Below are positions 24,684 through 35,865 of a stretch of 64,000 nucleotides of DNA, piece after piece. This DNA comes from Rhizobiaceae bacterium. Its GTDB lineage: Bacteria; Pseudomonadota; Alphaproteobacteria; Rhizobiales; Rhizobiaceae. Position 1 is the stretch's first letter; every line of letters starts with the position of its first letter. The position numbers and the translations under genes are program-made. Location of the stretch: positions 1,922,001 through 1,986,000 of the forward strand of contig JAMLJB010000001.1 of assembly GCA_023953835.1 (NCBI GenBank), in the 5' to 3' direction. The notes under the pieces are model-generated. The model made no database searches and was not told the origin of the DNA. It saw only the letters and a program-made list of their open reading frames with translations.

Positions 24684-25883
24684 TTAGCCCAATGCGGCGA
24701 GGGCCATTCCTGCCAGGGCGGACAGCGCGACGACGATCCAGGGCGGCGCGTTCCAGGCGGTCAGCGCAACGAACCCCGCCAGCGCAAGCGAAAAATCGCG
24801 CAGGTCGGCAATGGCGGTGGTGGAGACCGGCGCGTAGAGCGCTGCGGCAAGGATGCCGACGACGGCTGCATTTGCGCCCCGCATCAGGGATTGCGCCGCC
24901 GCAGCCGAGCGGAACTGGTGCCAGAACGGCATCACCGCGATCAGCAGGAGGAAGCCCGGCAGGAAGATCGCCGCGAGCGCAATGCAGGCGCCCGATATGC
25001 CGTTCGGCTCGGAACCGAGAACCGCGCCGAGATATGCGGCGAAGGTGAACAGCGGTCCGGGCACGGCCTGTGCTGCGCCGTAACCGGCAAGGAAGGCATC
25101 CGGCGAAACCCAGCCCTGCTGCACGACCTGCGCGTCAAGCAACGGCAGGACGACATGGCCGCCTCCGAACACCATCGCGCCTGCGAGATAGAAGCTGTTG
25201 AACACGGCAAGCGCGTGCGATTGCGTTGACAGAACCGGCAACAGCGCCAGCAAGGCGAAGAAGGCGACGAGGGCGGCCGTCGCCGTGCTCTTTGAAAAGG
25301 GCAGGGGCAACTCAGTGCCCTGCGGCATGACTTTTCCAAGGCCAAGCGCAAACCCCACCGTCGCCCCCGCCGCAATGGCGACGAACATTCCGATGGCGCT
25401 CGGGACAAAGGCCAGAACAATGACAGCCAGCAGGGCAATCGTTGCGCGCTCGCGATCCGGACAGAGATTTCGCGCCATGCCCCAGACCGCCTGCGCGACG
25501 ATCGCGACAGCCACGATCTTGAGGCCGTGCAGCGCGCCGCCCGCCGCCGGTCCCGTCAGGCTCCAGGCAGACATGGCGAACGCCAGCATGATGAGCGCCG
25601 AGGGCAAGGTGAAGGCGATGAATGCCGCCAGCGCGCCCGCCCATCCTGCGCGGATCATTCCAATGGCAAAGCCGACCTGGCTCGACGCGGGGCCGGGCAG
25701 AAACTGGCACAGCGCCACAAGGTCCGCATAGGCGTGGTCGTCAAGCCAGCGACGGCGCACCACGAACTCGTCGCGGAAATAGCCGAGATGGGCGATGGGT
25801 CCGCCGAACGAGGTCAGGCCAAGCTTGAGAAAAGCAAGAAAGACTTCGGCTGCATTTCCCCGGCTGGGATGCTGGCGGTCCAT
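24684..25883 (-). CDS. chrA: chromate efflux transporter, CHR family (two-domain)
   Basis: A 399-residue inner-membrane protein with two homologous CHR halves. The first begins FLKLGLTSFGGPIAHLGYF and continues QFLPGPASSQVGFAIG; the second begins FNSFYLAGAMVFGGGHVVLPLL and continues AAQAVPGPLFTFAAYLGA. The repeated FGGP/FGGG and LPGP/VPGP motifs define ChrA. It exports chromate, possibly using the proton-motive force. It lies between the lysR regulator and phnYA, all leftward genes of the phn regulon, and has no obvious role in phosphonate use; it may be a later insertion. Start ATG 25883 has AGGT upstream. Confidence 0.93.
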   Translation of the reverse strand: MDRQHPSRGNAAEVFLAFLKLGLTSFGGPIAHLGYFRDEFVVRRRWLDDHAYADLVALCQFLPGPASSQVGFAIGMIRAGWAGALAAFIAFTLPSALIMLAFAMSAWSLTGPAAGGALHGLKIVAVAIVAQAVWGMARNLCPDRERATIALLAVIVLAFVPSAIGMFVAIAAGATVGFALGLGKVMPQGTELPLPFSKSTATAALVAFFALLALLPVLSTQSHALAVFNSFYLAGAMVFGGGHVVLPLLDAQVVQQGWVSPDAFLAGYGAAQAVPGPLFTFAAYLGAVLGSEPNGISGACIALAAIFLPGFLLLIAVMPFWHQFRSAAAAQSLMRGANAAVVGILAAALYAPVSTTAIADLRDFSLALAGFVALTAWNAPPWIVVALSALAGMALAALG

Positions 25884-25955
25884 CGGCTACCTGATTTCGC
25901 TGACGCATTCCGCTCAATCTAGCACACTGGCCCGCATGCGGCAGAAGGCGAATAG

Positions 25956-25980
25956 CCGCCAAGCTGCATGTGCTTGGCGG
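25956..25980 (-). terminator. stem-loop downstream of phnY
   Basis: CCGCCAAGC and GCTTGGCGG pair perfectly through nine bases around a seven-base loop, 13 bp past the phnY stop. There is no U-tract, so it is either a Rho-dependent end or an RNA-stabilising hairpin. Confidence 0.45.
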
Positions 25981-25992
25981 GTGGCCGATATG

Positions 25993-27450
25993 TCACCAGG
26001 GCAGCGAGAAGGTCTTGACGTTGGTGAACGACTTCATCGCTTCGATGACGCCTTCCTTGTAGCCGTTGCCCGAGTCCTTGATGCCGCCGAACGGGCTCAT
26101 CTCGATCCGGTAGCCCGGCACTTCCCAGATGTTCACGGTGCCGACCTGCAACCCGCCAATGTATTTCCGCATGCGACGGAAATCATTGGTGCAGACGCCC
26201 GACGACAGGCCGAACGCCGTCGAGTTGGAGAGCCGGATCAGGTCGTCGTCATCGTCGGGTGCGCGTATCACCGGCACGACCGGGCCGAATGTCTCCTCCA
26301 TCACCAGTTCGGACCCATGCGGCACGCGATCCACGACGATGGGCGGCAGGAGCGCGCCGCTGCGGCCCGGATCGTACAGGACTTCCGCCCCCTGTTCGGC
26401 GGCCGTGTAGACGCGTTTCTCGAAGAGCGCGGCGGCCCTTTCATGCACGACGGTGCCGAGTTCCGTCGCGCGGTCCATCGGGTCGCCGAACCTGATTTTC
26501 CTGGCGCGCTCCAGCACCAGCGGCACGAAGCGATCCGCGATGCTTTCCTGCACCAGAATGCGCTTCACCGCCGTGCAGCGCTGGCCGGAATTTTTCGTCG
26601 CTCCGGTGACCGCGAGGTCGGCGGCCCTTGCGAGGTCGTCGTCGGACAGGTCGTTCAGGATGATGAGCGGATCGTTGCCGCCGAGTTCCAGCACCTGCCG
26701 CCTGTATCCCGCCTTCGAGGCGATGAGTTTGCCGACAGGCACGCCCCCGGTGAAGGTGATGAGGTCGATATTCGGATTGGTAATCATCTCGTCGCCGATG
26801 TCCTTCGGCCAGCCCGTGACGACCGACAGCATTTCGGGCGGCAGACCGGCCTCGTAGAGAATGTCGGCGAGGATCAGCGCGGTCATCGGCGTCAGTTCGG
26901 TCGGCTTCACAACGACGCAATTGTTGGTGGCGACGGCGGGCGCAACCTTGTGCGCCACCATGTTGAGCGGATGGTTGAAGGGGGTGATGGCCGAGATCGC
27001 TCCGAGCAGCGGCTCGCGTGTCGTGAAGATCTTGCGCTGCCTGCCATTCGGGGTGATGTCGCAGGAAAAGATTTCGCCGTCGTCATTCAGGCACAACTGG
27101 CCGGTGAGAGTGAACACGTCGACGGCGCGACCCACCTCGTAGAGCGAGTCGAGCTTGGAGATGCCAAGCTCGAGGGTCACCAGGTCGGAGATTTCCTCCT
27201 TCCGGGAATCGAGCAGTTCGGCGGTCCTGAGCAGAATCTTCTGCCGGTCGTAGCGTGTCAGCTTCGACTTGTAGTTTGCAGCGATCTCGAACGCCTCGCG
27301 GGCATGCGCGGCATTGCCCGCCGGAACGGTTCCCACAACGGCATCGGTGTAGGGGTAGCGGATGCCCAGCGTTTCCTCCGCGTCCACCTTCCTGCCCGCG
27401 ATCCGCATCGGCTCGTGACGAACCGCTATCGCATGTTGCGGCCTGTCCAT
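25993..27450 (-). CDS. phnY: phosphonoacetaldehyde dehydrogenase
   Basis: A 485-residue NAD(P)-dependent aldehyde dehydrogenase that oxidises phosphonoacetaldehyde to phosphonoacetate. The catalytic cysteine is C292 in NSGQRCTAV, the general base E255 in VLELGGND, and the nucleotide site FTGGVPVGK. The PhnY-type N-terminus ([20 protein letters not shown]) and length match the Sinorhizobium enzyme. ATG 27450 is chosen over GTG 27459 because GAGGT is correctly spaced from it. It starts ten bases after the phnA stop, so phnA-phnY form an operon. Confidence 0.94.
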   Translation of the reverse strand: MDRPQHAIAVRHEPMRIAGRKVDAEETLGIRYPYTDAVVGTVPAGNAAHAREAFEIAANYKSKLTRYDRQKILLRTAELLDSRKEEISDLVTLELGISKLDSLYEVGRAVDVFTLTGQLCLNDDGEIFSCDITPNGRQRKIFTTREPLLGAISAITPFNHPLNMVAHKVAPAVATNNCVVVKPTELTPMTALILADILYEAGLPPEMLSVVTGWPKDIGDEMITNPNIDLITFTGGVPVGKLIASKAGYRRQVLELGGNDPLIILNDLSDDDLARAADLAVTGATKNSGQRCTAVKRILVQESIADRFVPLVLERARKIRFGDPMDRATELGTVVHERAAALFEKRVYTAAEQGAEVLYDPGRSGALLPPIVVDRVPHGSELVMEETFGPVVPVIRAPDDDDDLIRLSNSTAFGLSSGVCTNDFRRMRKYIGGLQVGTVNIWEVPGYRIEMSPFGGIKDSGNGYKEGVIEAMKSFTNVKTFSLPW

Positions 27451-27460
27451 GGTGCGCACC

Positions 27461-28717
27461 TCAACTTTGGGCTGCGGCGGTCACCGCATGGAAAAAGGCA
27501 TCGAAATTGCGCAGGACCGGCGCGTCGGGCATGTCCGGCACCACGCGGTTGACGATGAACGGCACGGCCTGTTCCGTCAGTCCGCCATGCGAGCGCAGCG
27601 GTTCGTCGAGCGCCGCCAGATCGTGCCGGTTCTCCGAAGTGCCGATTGTCTTGTTCTCGCCGGAAATCATGATGACGTCGCCGACGCGGTCCGGTGGCAA
27701 TTCGAAGCGCGCGCATCCTTCCTCGCGGCTGAGAACAAGCGTGATGCCTTCCACCTTGCGCAGCCTGTCAATGACGGCCTGCCGGTCGGCGTGCTGCGGG
27801 AGATAGGCCGTGGCGAAGGATCCGAGCGCTCCATGGTGCACGACATAGGGATCGGTGATCGGCAGGATAACGCGTGCCTCATCCTTGCCGAGCCATTGGT
27901 CCATCAGGTCCTGAACATAGACGACGTCGGGCGAGCCGTCCGGATGATGCTTCGGTTTCATGCCGTGGTCCGCGGTCACGACGATTGCAGCGCCGAGTGC
28001 ATCGAGTTGGGCAAAATAGGTGTCGAACATGGCGTAGAAGTCGTTCGCCTGTTTCACGCCGGGCGCATATTTGTGCTGCACATAGTCGGTGGTGGTCAGG
28101 TACATCACGTCCGGCCGCCATTCCTTGAGAAGCTTGACCCCCGCCGCAAAGACGAATTCCGACAGGTCCGCCGAATAGACCTCCGGCACCGGTCGACCCA
28201 GCCATTGCGATGCGTTGTCGATGCCGTGCGCGGCTCTTGTGGTGGTATCCGATTTTTCGGAGGAGAAGCAGATGGCGCGGTCGTCCTCGAATGTCAGGCC
28301 GTGGCCGAGCAGAGCCCGCAGCTTGTCCTTTGCGGTCACCACGGCGACCTTTGCGCCCGCATCGTGGAACGCCTTGAACACGGTGGGCGCGCGCAGGAAC
28401 TTCGGATCGTTCATCATCACCTCCTCGCCCGTTTCCGGGTTGTAGAGATAATTGCCGCAAATGCCGTGCACGGCAGGCGGGCGTCCGGTTGCGATGGACA
28501 TGTTGTTCGGGTTGGTGAAGCTCGGGATCACGGAAAAGGCGGTTCGCACCGTTCCGTCCTGCATGATCCGCTCCAGCGTCGGCATCAGTCCCGCCCCGAT
28601 CGCCTCGGCGAGATAGGCCGGCTCGCAGCCGTCAAGGCAGATTGCTATGGCAGGCACGCGCGGCCATGGATATTTGCGGCCATTGGCTTCGACCGAGACG
28701 GGTGACATCTGGTTCAT
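27461..28717 (-). CDS. phnA: phosphonoacetate hydrolase
   Basis: A 418-residue member of the alkaline-phosphatase superfamily that cleaves the C-P bond of phosphonoacetate to acetate and phosphate using two metal ions. Metal and nucleophile residues are visible: LDGCEP (D29), the nucleophile T68 in [22 protein letters not shown], and [11 protein letters not shown]. The threonine at 68 matches the Sinorhizobium PhnA. Start ATG 28717 follows GGAG; a longer frame from 28762 has no good site. With phnW and phnY it completes the AEP hydrolytic pathway without C-P lyase. Confidence 0.95.
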   Translation of the reverse strand: MNQMSPVSVEANGRKYPWPRVPAIAICLDGCEPAYLAEAIGAGLMPTLERIMQDGTVRTAFSVIPSFTNPNNMSIATGRPPAVHGICGNYLYNPETGEEVMMNDPKFLRAPTVFKAFHDAGAKVAVVTAKDKLRALLGHGLTFEDDRAICFSSEKSDTTTRAAHGIDNASQWLGRPVPEVYSADLSEFVFAAGVKLLKEWRPDVMYLTTTDYVQHKYAPGVKQANDFYAMFDTYFAQLDALGAAIVVTADHGMKPKHHPDGSPDVVYVQDLMDQWLGKDEARVILPITDPYVVHHGALGSFATAYLPQHADRQAVIDRLRKVEGITLVLSREEGCARFELPPDRVGDVIMISGENKTIGTSENRHDLAALDEPLRSHGGLTEQAVPFIVNRVVPDMPDAPVLRNFDAFFHAVTAAAQS

Positions 28718-28814
28718 CGCTATGCTCCGGGGCTGATCTTTGGATGCGCGTCCGACCGACATCCGGTTGGCCTGTCAGGGGTGCGCTTTTGGTCTCGCGA
28801 ACCTTGTGAACCAC

Positions 28815-28850
28815 ATCGATCTATTTGCCAAATCGTTATTCCTTATCGTT
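28815..28850 (-). promoter_or_regulatory. candidate LysR (PhnR-like) operator, copy 2
   Basis: The second copy of the 36-bp element, centred about 115 bp upstream of the phnA ATG. The AATCGTTATT core is identical to the phnW copy. Here ATCGTTA is also repeated directly 13 bp further on (28832 and 28845). Confidence 0.62.
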
Positions 28851-28936
28851 ACCATAGGCAGGGCCGATACATTTTCACCCTTTGGAGACGGCACGTTTGC
28901 GCGCCTTCGCGCCGGGCTGCGCGGGCATTTCCAATG

Positions 28937-28965
28937 TTGACTTCGCATGGCCGCCGGGCTAAAGG
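28937..28965 (+). promoter_or_regulatory. rplU: probable rplU-rpmA promoter
   Basis: TTGACT (28937-28942), a 17-bp GC-rich spacer and TAAAGG (28960-28965) lie about 130 bp upstream of rplU. A near-consensus -35 with this type of spacer is usual for alphaproteobacterial ribosomal promoters. Transcription would begin near 28972 and give a leader of about 120 nt. Confidence 0.65.
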
Positions 28966-28975
28966 CGTCTTACTT

Positions 28976-29002
28976 CCGGCGTGGAGCCCGTCTCCGCGCC
29001 GG
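28976..29002 (+). promoter_or_regulatory. hairpin in the rplU 5' leader
   Basis: CCGGCGTGGAG and CTCCGCGCCGG form an 11-bp stem (one G-U) with the loop CCCGT, right at the predicted 5' end of the rplU transcript. No U-tract follows. It may be a ribosomal-protein leader structure or a 5'-end stabiliser; no known family was assigned. Confidence 0.5.
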
Positions 29003-29092
29003 TTGTGCTTTGAACCCGAAACAGACTGATAAAAAGACGACGGGGCGATCCTCGGGATTGTCTACGCCGAAGTGAACAGCGAAAGGCAAAAA

Positions 29093-29515
29093 ATGTTCGC
29101 AGTCATCAAAACGGGCGGCAAGCAGTATCGCATCGCCGCCAACGACCTGCTCAAGGTCGAAAAGCTCGCCGGAAATGTCGGCGACACAGTGGAATTCGGC
29201 CAGGTCCTGGCCTTCGGCGAGGGTGAGAGCGTCACGATCGGCGCTCCCTTCGTCGATGGAGCGACAGTGGTCGGCGAAGTGGTGGAGCAGGGCAAGGCCC
29301 GCACCGTCATCGCGTTCAAGAAGCGCCGCCGCCAGAACTCGCGCCGCAGGATCGGCCATCGCCAGTTGCTCACCACGGTCAAGATCACCGAGATCCTGAC
29401 CGGGGGCGCCAAGCCGGCGAAGAAAGCCAAGGCAGAGGCTGCTCCCGCTGCGGAAGCTGCTGAGAAGCCTGCGAAGAAAGCGGCTCCCAAAAAGGCTGCC
29501 GCGACCGAAGAATAG
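29093..29515 (+). CDS. rplU: 50S ribosomal protein L21
   Basis: The L21 core ([20 protein letters not shown], then the 23S-binding [17 protein letters not shown]) occupies residues 1-103. A Lys/Ala/Pro-rich tail extends the protein to 140 residues, as in other Hyphomicrobiales. In relatives this tail often goes on into a small helix-hairpin-helix domain; here it stops at AAATEE. Start ATG 29093 follows AAAGG; an upstream in-frame ATG at 29072 is not needed. It is the first gene of the rplU-rpmA operon. Confidence 0.97.
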   Translation: MFAVIKTGGKQYRIAANDLLKVEKLAGNVGDTVEFGQVLAFGEGESVTIGAPFVDGATVVGEVVEQGKARTVIAFKKRRRQNSRRRIGHRQLLTTVKITEILTGGAKPAKKAKAEAAPAAEAAEKPAKKAAPKKAAATEE

Positions 29516-29535
29516 GTAGTTGAAGGACTTTCGCC

Positions 29536-29706
29536 ATGGCCCCCAAGTCGGGAAAGGAAACTCCGCGCAAGAAGCGCAAGTCCGAGGCAGATCGTCCGCG
29601 TGTAATGGTGACGGCGTCGATTACCGCGATCAGCGGTGGCGGCGTCCGGCCTGAAAAGAAAGCCGAACCGGACCTGGCGACATTGCCGGTCAAGGGCACG
29701 GCATAG
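29536..29706 (+). CDS. 56-residue basic protein between rplU and rpmA, uncharacterised
   Basis: ATG 29536 is preceded by GAAGGA at eight bases, and the frame closes at TAG 29706. The N-terminus is strongly basic ([19 protein letters not shown]), followed by a hydrophobic [14 protein letters not shown] stretch and KKAEPDL. Third codon positions are GC-rich like the neighbours. It fits exactly in the 213-bp space between the two ribosomal genes on the same strand and must share their transcript. No family recognised; possible RNA- or ribosome-binding role is guesswork. Confidence 0.6.
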   Translation: MAPKSGKETPRKKRKSEADRPRVMVTASITAISGGGVRPEKKAEPDLATLPVKGTA

Positions 29707-29728
29707 GAAAGACTGAAGGAGAACCACG

Positions 29729-29998
29729 ATGGCACACAAGAAAGCTGGCGGTTCGTCGCGCAACGGCCGCGATTCAGAATCCAAGCGCCTTGGCGTCAAG
29801 AAATTCGGCAGCGAGGCAGTCGTCGCCGGCAATATTATCGTGCGCCAACGCGGCACCAAGTGGCACCCCGGCGTCAATGTCGGGATTGGCAAGGATCATA
29901 CGCTTTTCGCGCTCGAAGCGGGCGTCGTCGCATTCAACAAAAAAGCCAATGGCCGAACCTACGTGTCGGTAAACCCGATGCCGAAGGCCGCGGAGTAG
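29729..29998 (+). CDS. rpmA: 50S ribosomal protein L27
   Basis: 89 residues starting [19 protein letters not shown], the standard L27 N-terminus that reaches the peptidyl-transferase centre, followed by [22 protein letters not shown] cleavable Firmicutes-type extension is absent. Strong AAGGAG start context. Last ribosomal gene of the operon; a terminator follows at 30070. Confidence 0.98.
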   Translation: MAHKKAGGSSRNGRDSESKRLGVKKFGSEAVVAGNIIVRQRGTKWHPGVNVGIGKDHTLFALEAGVVAFNKKANGRTYVSVNPMPKAAE

Positions 29999-30042
29999 CC
30001 GGTTCCGCACCAACAACACCGGCGCCCCATCTCGGGAACCGG
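29999..30042 (+). repeat. inverted repeat directly after rpmA
   Basis: CCGGTTCC (29999-30006) and GGAACCGG (30035-30042) are perfect inverted copies around a 28-nt loop, immediately after the rpmA stop. No U-tract follows it; the true terminator is the next hairpin. It may protect the 3' end of the mRNA. Confidence 0.45.
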
Positions 30043-30069
30043 TGTCTGGCAAGTCCAGGAAATGGATCA

Positions 30070-30103
30070 GGGGAGATGGGTCGCCACCCAGCTCCCCTTT
30101 TTC
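30070..30103 (+). terminator. Rho-independent terminator of the rplU-rpmA operon
   Basis: GGGGAGATGGGT pairs with ACCCAGCTCCCC around a CGCC loop (one internal mismatch), followed directly by TTTTTC. The next gene begins 20 bp later with its own ribosome-binding site. Confidence 0.88.
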
Positions 30104-30122
30104 TTTGCCTGGAGGACTTCAC

Positions 30123-30710
30123 ATGGTTGCCGAGACGGAAGATTTCGATGACGAAAGTTACACCATAGATCGGCCGGTCCTGAACACCGAGCGGCTGGTT
30201 CTGCGCGCGCCGCGCGAGGAGGATCTTGATGACCTCGTGCGCCTCGCGGACAATCGCCGCATCGCCGAGATGCTGGCGCGCGTGCCGCATCCCTACACCG
30301 AGCGCGATGCACGCGCCTTTCTCGCCATCACCAGCAACGGCATTGCCGGAGGTGCGACCTATGCCCTGACGCTCGCCGACACCGGTGCGTTCATCGGCAC
30401 GGCGGGGCTCGTCTCGCGCGACCATGGGCTGGAACTCGGCTACTGGATCGGCGAGACCTACTGGAACAAGGGCTATGCCACGGAAGCGGCGCATGCGCTG
30501 GTCGATCTCGCGTTCCGTGAGACGCGGACCAATACGGTCCACGCTGCCTGCCGGGTCATCAATCCCGCCTCGCGCCGTGTCATCCACAAATGCGGTTTCC
30601 AGTATGCGGGGCAGGGCATGCTGGATTCCATCGTGGCGGGCAAGGTGCCGGTCGAGCGCTACCGGCTGGACCGCAAGACCTGGGTCAGCCTGCGCACATG
30701 GAAGAACTGA
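30123..30710 (+). CDS. GNAT-family N-acetyltransferase (RimJ/RimL-like)
   Basis: A 195-residue acetyltransferase that uses acetyl-CoA. The N-terminal TERLVLRAPREEDLDDL is typical of the RimJ/RimL subgroup. The acetyl-CoA-binding region is YWIGETYWNKGYATEAAHALV (in two parts), and VHAACRVINPASRRVIHKCGF is the usual C-terminal block. ATG 30123 is set by GGAGGA. The acceptor could be a protein N-terminus or a small molecule. It directly follows the rpmA terminator, so it likely has its own promoter or depends on read-through. Confidence 0.88.
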   Translation: MVAETEDFDDESYTIDRPVLNTERLVLRAPREEDLDDLVRLADNRRIAEMLARVPHPYTERDARAFLAITSNGIAGGATYALTLADTGAFIGTAGLVSRDHGLELGYWIGETYWNKGYATEAAHALVDLAFRETRTNTVHAACRVINPASRRVIHKCGFQYAGQGMLDSIVAGKVPVERYRLDRKTWVSLRTWKN

Positions 30711-30735
30711 GATGTGTGGCGGCCGTCGTCGCCGA

Positions 30736-31605
30736 TCATTCGATCTCGACCCAGACCGGCAGGTGGTCGGACCCCACTGCCTGCCGGTCGACGCGGTAGG
30801 ATTTCAGCCGACCGGCAAGGGAAGCGCTGGTGAACACATAGTCGATGCGCTTCATGCGCGTTTCGTCCGCCGGGTCGTGCGGGTCGACCCAGGTGGCGGG
30901 GTGGGCCTCCAGTGCGCCCAGATGCAGGGCGGCGTCGACGGCGTGGCGCGCGTTGGGCGTCAGTCCGAACACCGGGTCGGGGTGCCCGCACAGCACCGCA
31001 TGCTCGGGAGTGCCGGCAAGCATGTTGAAGTCGCCCATGACGACGAACTCGTCGGGGCAGGGCGGTTCCGGCAGGCCGTATTCGGCAAGGCCGGTCAGTC
31101 CCCCGCCCTCGGCGGGATAGTTGAAAATGCGGTCCTTGAGAAAACGACATTGCGCCAGGCGCTCGTCGGGGCTGCGGTGGTCGAGATGAACGGAGTAGAA
31201 GCGGATATGGCCGGCAGGTGTCGCGATCAGGGCTTCGAGCGCGCCGCGCTGGAAATTGGCATGGTCGAAGGTGCGCGTGCGAGGCAGCAGCAGGTTGCGC
31301 GACAGGAGGATTGGCCAGCGCGACAGGATCATGTTGCCGAACTGGAAGGTGATCGTCTCAGCCTTTCCGTCCGCGATGCGCGACCCCATGTCGGCCTCGA
31401 AATTGGGGCCGTAGACGCAAAAGAACTCCGGCAGCGCCGCCTTGATCGCGGCCACCATGTCATGCCCGCCATTGCCGGGATTGTTGCGGGTTACCTCCTG
31501 CAGGCAGATGAGGTCGGCGCCGTGCAGCGCATCGACGATGCGCCCGAGATCGTAGCGGAAATCGAGCCCGATTCCGTATTGAATATTGTAAGTCACGCAC
31601 TTCAT
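30736..31605 (-). CDS. endonuclease/exonuclease/phosphatase-family hydrolase
   Basis: The 289-residue product has the EEP fold. The motifs are VTYNIQYG at the N-terminus (Asn of the metal site), ICLQEVTRN (catalytic Glu), VHLDHRS, VMGDFNM (Asp/Asn pair) and VGSDHLPVWVEI (Asp-His dyad). ATG 31605 has GAGGGGAAG at the right distance. It lacks a signal peptide. Family members cleave phosphodiester or phosphomonoester bonds in nucleic acids, lipids or cyclic nucleotides; the substrate here is unknown. It is divergent from obgE and converges on the acetyltransferase gene. Confidence 0.87.
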   Translation of the reverse strand: MKCVTYNIQYGIGLDFRYDLGRIVDALHGADLICLQEVTRNNPGNGGHDMVAAIKAALPEFFCVYGPNFEADMGSRIADGKAETITFQFGNMILSRWPILLSRNLLLPRTRTFDHANFQRGALEALIATPAGHIRFYSVHLDHRSPDERLAQCRFLKDRIFNYPAEGGGLTGLAEYGLPEPPCPDEFVVMGDFNMLAGTPEHAVLCGHPDPVFGLTPNARHAVDAALHLGALEAHPATWVDPHDPADETRMKRIDYVFTSASLAGRLKSYRVDRQAVGSDHLPVWVEIE

Positions 31606-31643
31606 GGATGCTTCCCCTCGCCCTTTTGCGCATCCTGCGATAG

Positions 31644-33808
<2,165 letters not shown>

Positions 33809-33811
33809 GCC

Positions 33812-35092
33812 ATGCTGAACAAGCATGAATCCGGAGATACGGTTGCCCTCATGGCGGAGGTCGGGCGCGCCGCGCGCGAAGCCGCGCGACCGCTTTCCAT
33901 CGCCACCGCCGAGCGCAAGCATGCGGCGCTGGTCGCCATGGCCGACGCTATCCGGCGCAACCGGGACAATATCTTGAACGCCAATGCGCTCGATATGGCG
34001 AATGGCGAGGAAGCCGGCCTGTCCGCCGCGATGATGGACCGCCTCAAGCTGACGCCGGAGCGCATCCGTGCAATGGCCGACGGCATTCGCGCCATTGCCG
34101 AACTGCGCGATCCGGTCGGCGAAATCATTGCGGAATGGGACCGGCCCAACGGCCTTCATATCGAGCGCGTGCGCACCCCGCTCGGCGTGGTCGGCGTGAT
34201 ATTCGAAAGCCGCCCCAACGTCACCGCCGATGCCGGAGCGCTCTGCCTCAAGGCGGGCAATGCGGCGATCCTGCGTGGCGGGTCGGATTCGATCAATTCG
34301 TCGGCTGCGATCCATGCCTGCCTGGTCGAAGGGTTGAAGGCAGCCAACCTTCCTGAAACCGCGATCCAGCTCGTGCCGGTCACTGACCGCGCGGCGGTGG
34401 GCGAGATGCTGAAGGGCCTCGGCGGCAATCTCGACGTCATCATTCCGCGCGGCGGGCGCAGCCTCGTCGAGCGCGTGCAGACCGAGGCGCGGGTGCCCGT
34501 CTTTGCCCATCTCGAAGGCATCTGCCATGTTTATGTGGACAAGTCGGCAAGGCTCGACATGGCCGTGCCGGTGGTGCTGAACGCCAAGATGCGGCGCACC
34601 GGCATTTGCGGTGCTGCGGAAACGCTGCTGGTCGATCGCGCGGTGGCCGCCGCTTTCCTGCCGCCCATCCTCGACGCGCTCGCCGCAGCGGGTTGCGAAA
34701 TCCGCGGCAGCGACGAGGTGCGGGCGATCTATCCTGCCGCAAAGCCCGCGACGGAAGCCGACTGGCGCACCGAATATCTGGACGCGATCATTTCCGTGGC
34801 GCTGGTGGATGGCATCGGCGGCGCCATCCGCCACATCGAGACGTACTCCTCCCACCACACCGAAGCGATCATTGCGGAGGACGCGGCAGTCGTCGAGCGT
34901 TTCTTCAACGAGGTGGATTCGGCCATCCTGCTGCACAACGCCTCGACGCAGTTCGCCGACGGCGGCGAGTTCGGCATGGGCGCTGAAATCGGCATCGCAA
35001 CCGGGCGCATGCACGCGCGTGGTCCGGTCGGCGTCGAGCAGCTCACCTCGTTCAAATACCGCGTGCGCGGCAACGGGCAGGTGCGTCCGTGA
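33812..35092 (+). CDS. proA: gamma-glutamyl phosphate reductase
   Basis: This NADPH-dependent enzyme (426 residues) reduces glutamyl 5-phosphate to glutamate semialdehyde. The aldehyde-dehydrogenase-like core shows [18 protein letters not shown] and [12 protein letters not shown]. The catalytic cysteine is in [17 protein letters not shown], and the C-terminal [22 protein letters not shown] block is conserved in ProA. It is translationally close to proB, forming the proline biosynthesis pair. Confidence 0.97.
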   Translation: MLNKHESGDTVALMAEVGRAAREAARPLSIATAERKHAALVAMADAIRRNRDNILNANALDMANGEEAGLSAAMMDRLKLTPERIRAMADGIRAIAELRDPVGEIIAEWDRPNGLHIERVRTPLGVVGVIFESRPNVTADAGALCLKAGNAAILRGGSDSINSSAAIHACLVEGLKAANLPETAIQLVPVTDRAAVGEMLKGLGGNLDVIIPRGGRSLVERVQTEARVPVFAHLEGICHVYVDKSARLDMAVPVVLNAKMRRTGICGAAETLLVDRAVAAAFLPPILDALAAAGCEIRGSDEVRAIYPAAKPATEADWRTEYLDAIISVALVDGIGGAIRHIETYSSHHTEAIIAEDAAVVERFFNEVDSAILLHNASTQFADGGEFGMGAEIGIATGRMHARGPVGVEQLTSFKYRVRGNGQVRP

Positions 35093-35110
35093 CATCGCCC
35101 GCCTGATCCC

Positions 35111-35740
35111 ATGCCGCACGCGAACGTTCCCGCGCATTTCCTGCGCATGCCCTTTGCCGCAAAGGGCATGCAGGTCGGGCTGTTCGGCGGCTCGTTCAAC
35201 CCGCCGCATGCCGGTCATGCGCTGGTGGCCGAAATCGCGCTGCGGCGGCTGGCGCTCGACCAGCTCTGGTGGATGGTCACGCCCGGCAATCCGCTCAAGA
35301 GCACGCGCGAGCTTGCGCCGCTTTCCGCGCGGCTGCGGCTGCCGCCCGAAGTCGCATCCAATCCGCGCATCAAGCTCACCGCCTTCGAGGCAAACTATCA
35401 CGTCCGCTACACCGCCGACACGCTGGCGCTGGTCAAGGCGCGCAATCCCGGCGTCGATTTCGTCTGGATCATGGGGGCCGACAATCTGCGCGACTTCCAC
35501 CGCTGGCAGCGCTGGCGCGAGATCGCCATGACCATGCCGATTGCCGTCATCGATCGGCCCGGCGCGACGTTGTCCTTCCTGTCGTCGGTCATGGCCAAGA
35601 CCTTCGACTACGCCCGCGTCGACGAGGCCGACGCGCCGCGCCTGGCGCGGATGAAGCCGCCCGCATGGACATTCGTGCACGGCCCGCGCTCGCTCCTGTC
35701 CTCCACGGCGATCCGCAACGGCGACCGTCCGGCAGGGTGA
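35111..35740 (+). CDS. nadD: nicotinate-nucleotide adenylyltransferase
   Basis: A 209-residue cytidylyltransferase-fold enzyme that makes deamido-NAD from nicotinate mononucleotide and ATP. The nucleotide motif GLFGGSFNPPHAGHALVAE sits near residue 25, and the C-terminal ISSTxIR equivalent is LSSTAIRNG. ATG 35111 gives a head of about 20 residues before the motif; a later ATG at 35168 (MQVGLFGG) could also serve. Same strand as proA with an 18-bp gap. Confidence 0.95.
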   Translation: MPHANVPAHFLRMPFAAKGMQVGLFGGSFNPPHAGHALVAEIALRRLALDQLWWMVTPGNPLKSTRELAPLSARLRLPPEVASNPRIKLTAFEANYHVRYTADTLALVKARNPGVDFVWIMGADNLRDFHRWQRWREIAMTMPIAVIDRPGATLSFLSSVMAKTFDYARVDEADAPRLARMKPPAWTFVHGPRSLLSSTAIRNGDRPAG

Positions 35741-35865
35741 AGCAGGCTACAACATTCGTCTGACACGTCTTGAAAGCTTCATGCGACTCTGCCTATCTTA
35801 GCGTTGTAACTCATTGAGGTTACGGCGTTGTTCTTGATGCGAAAGGAAAGACACTGAGAACAGCA

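Noticed and set aside
25795..27552. 585-codon plus-strand frame opposite phnY
   Set aside because: phnY has intact catalytic residues on the minus strand; the opposite frame has no recognisable family.
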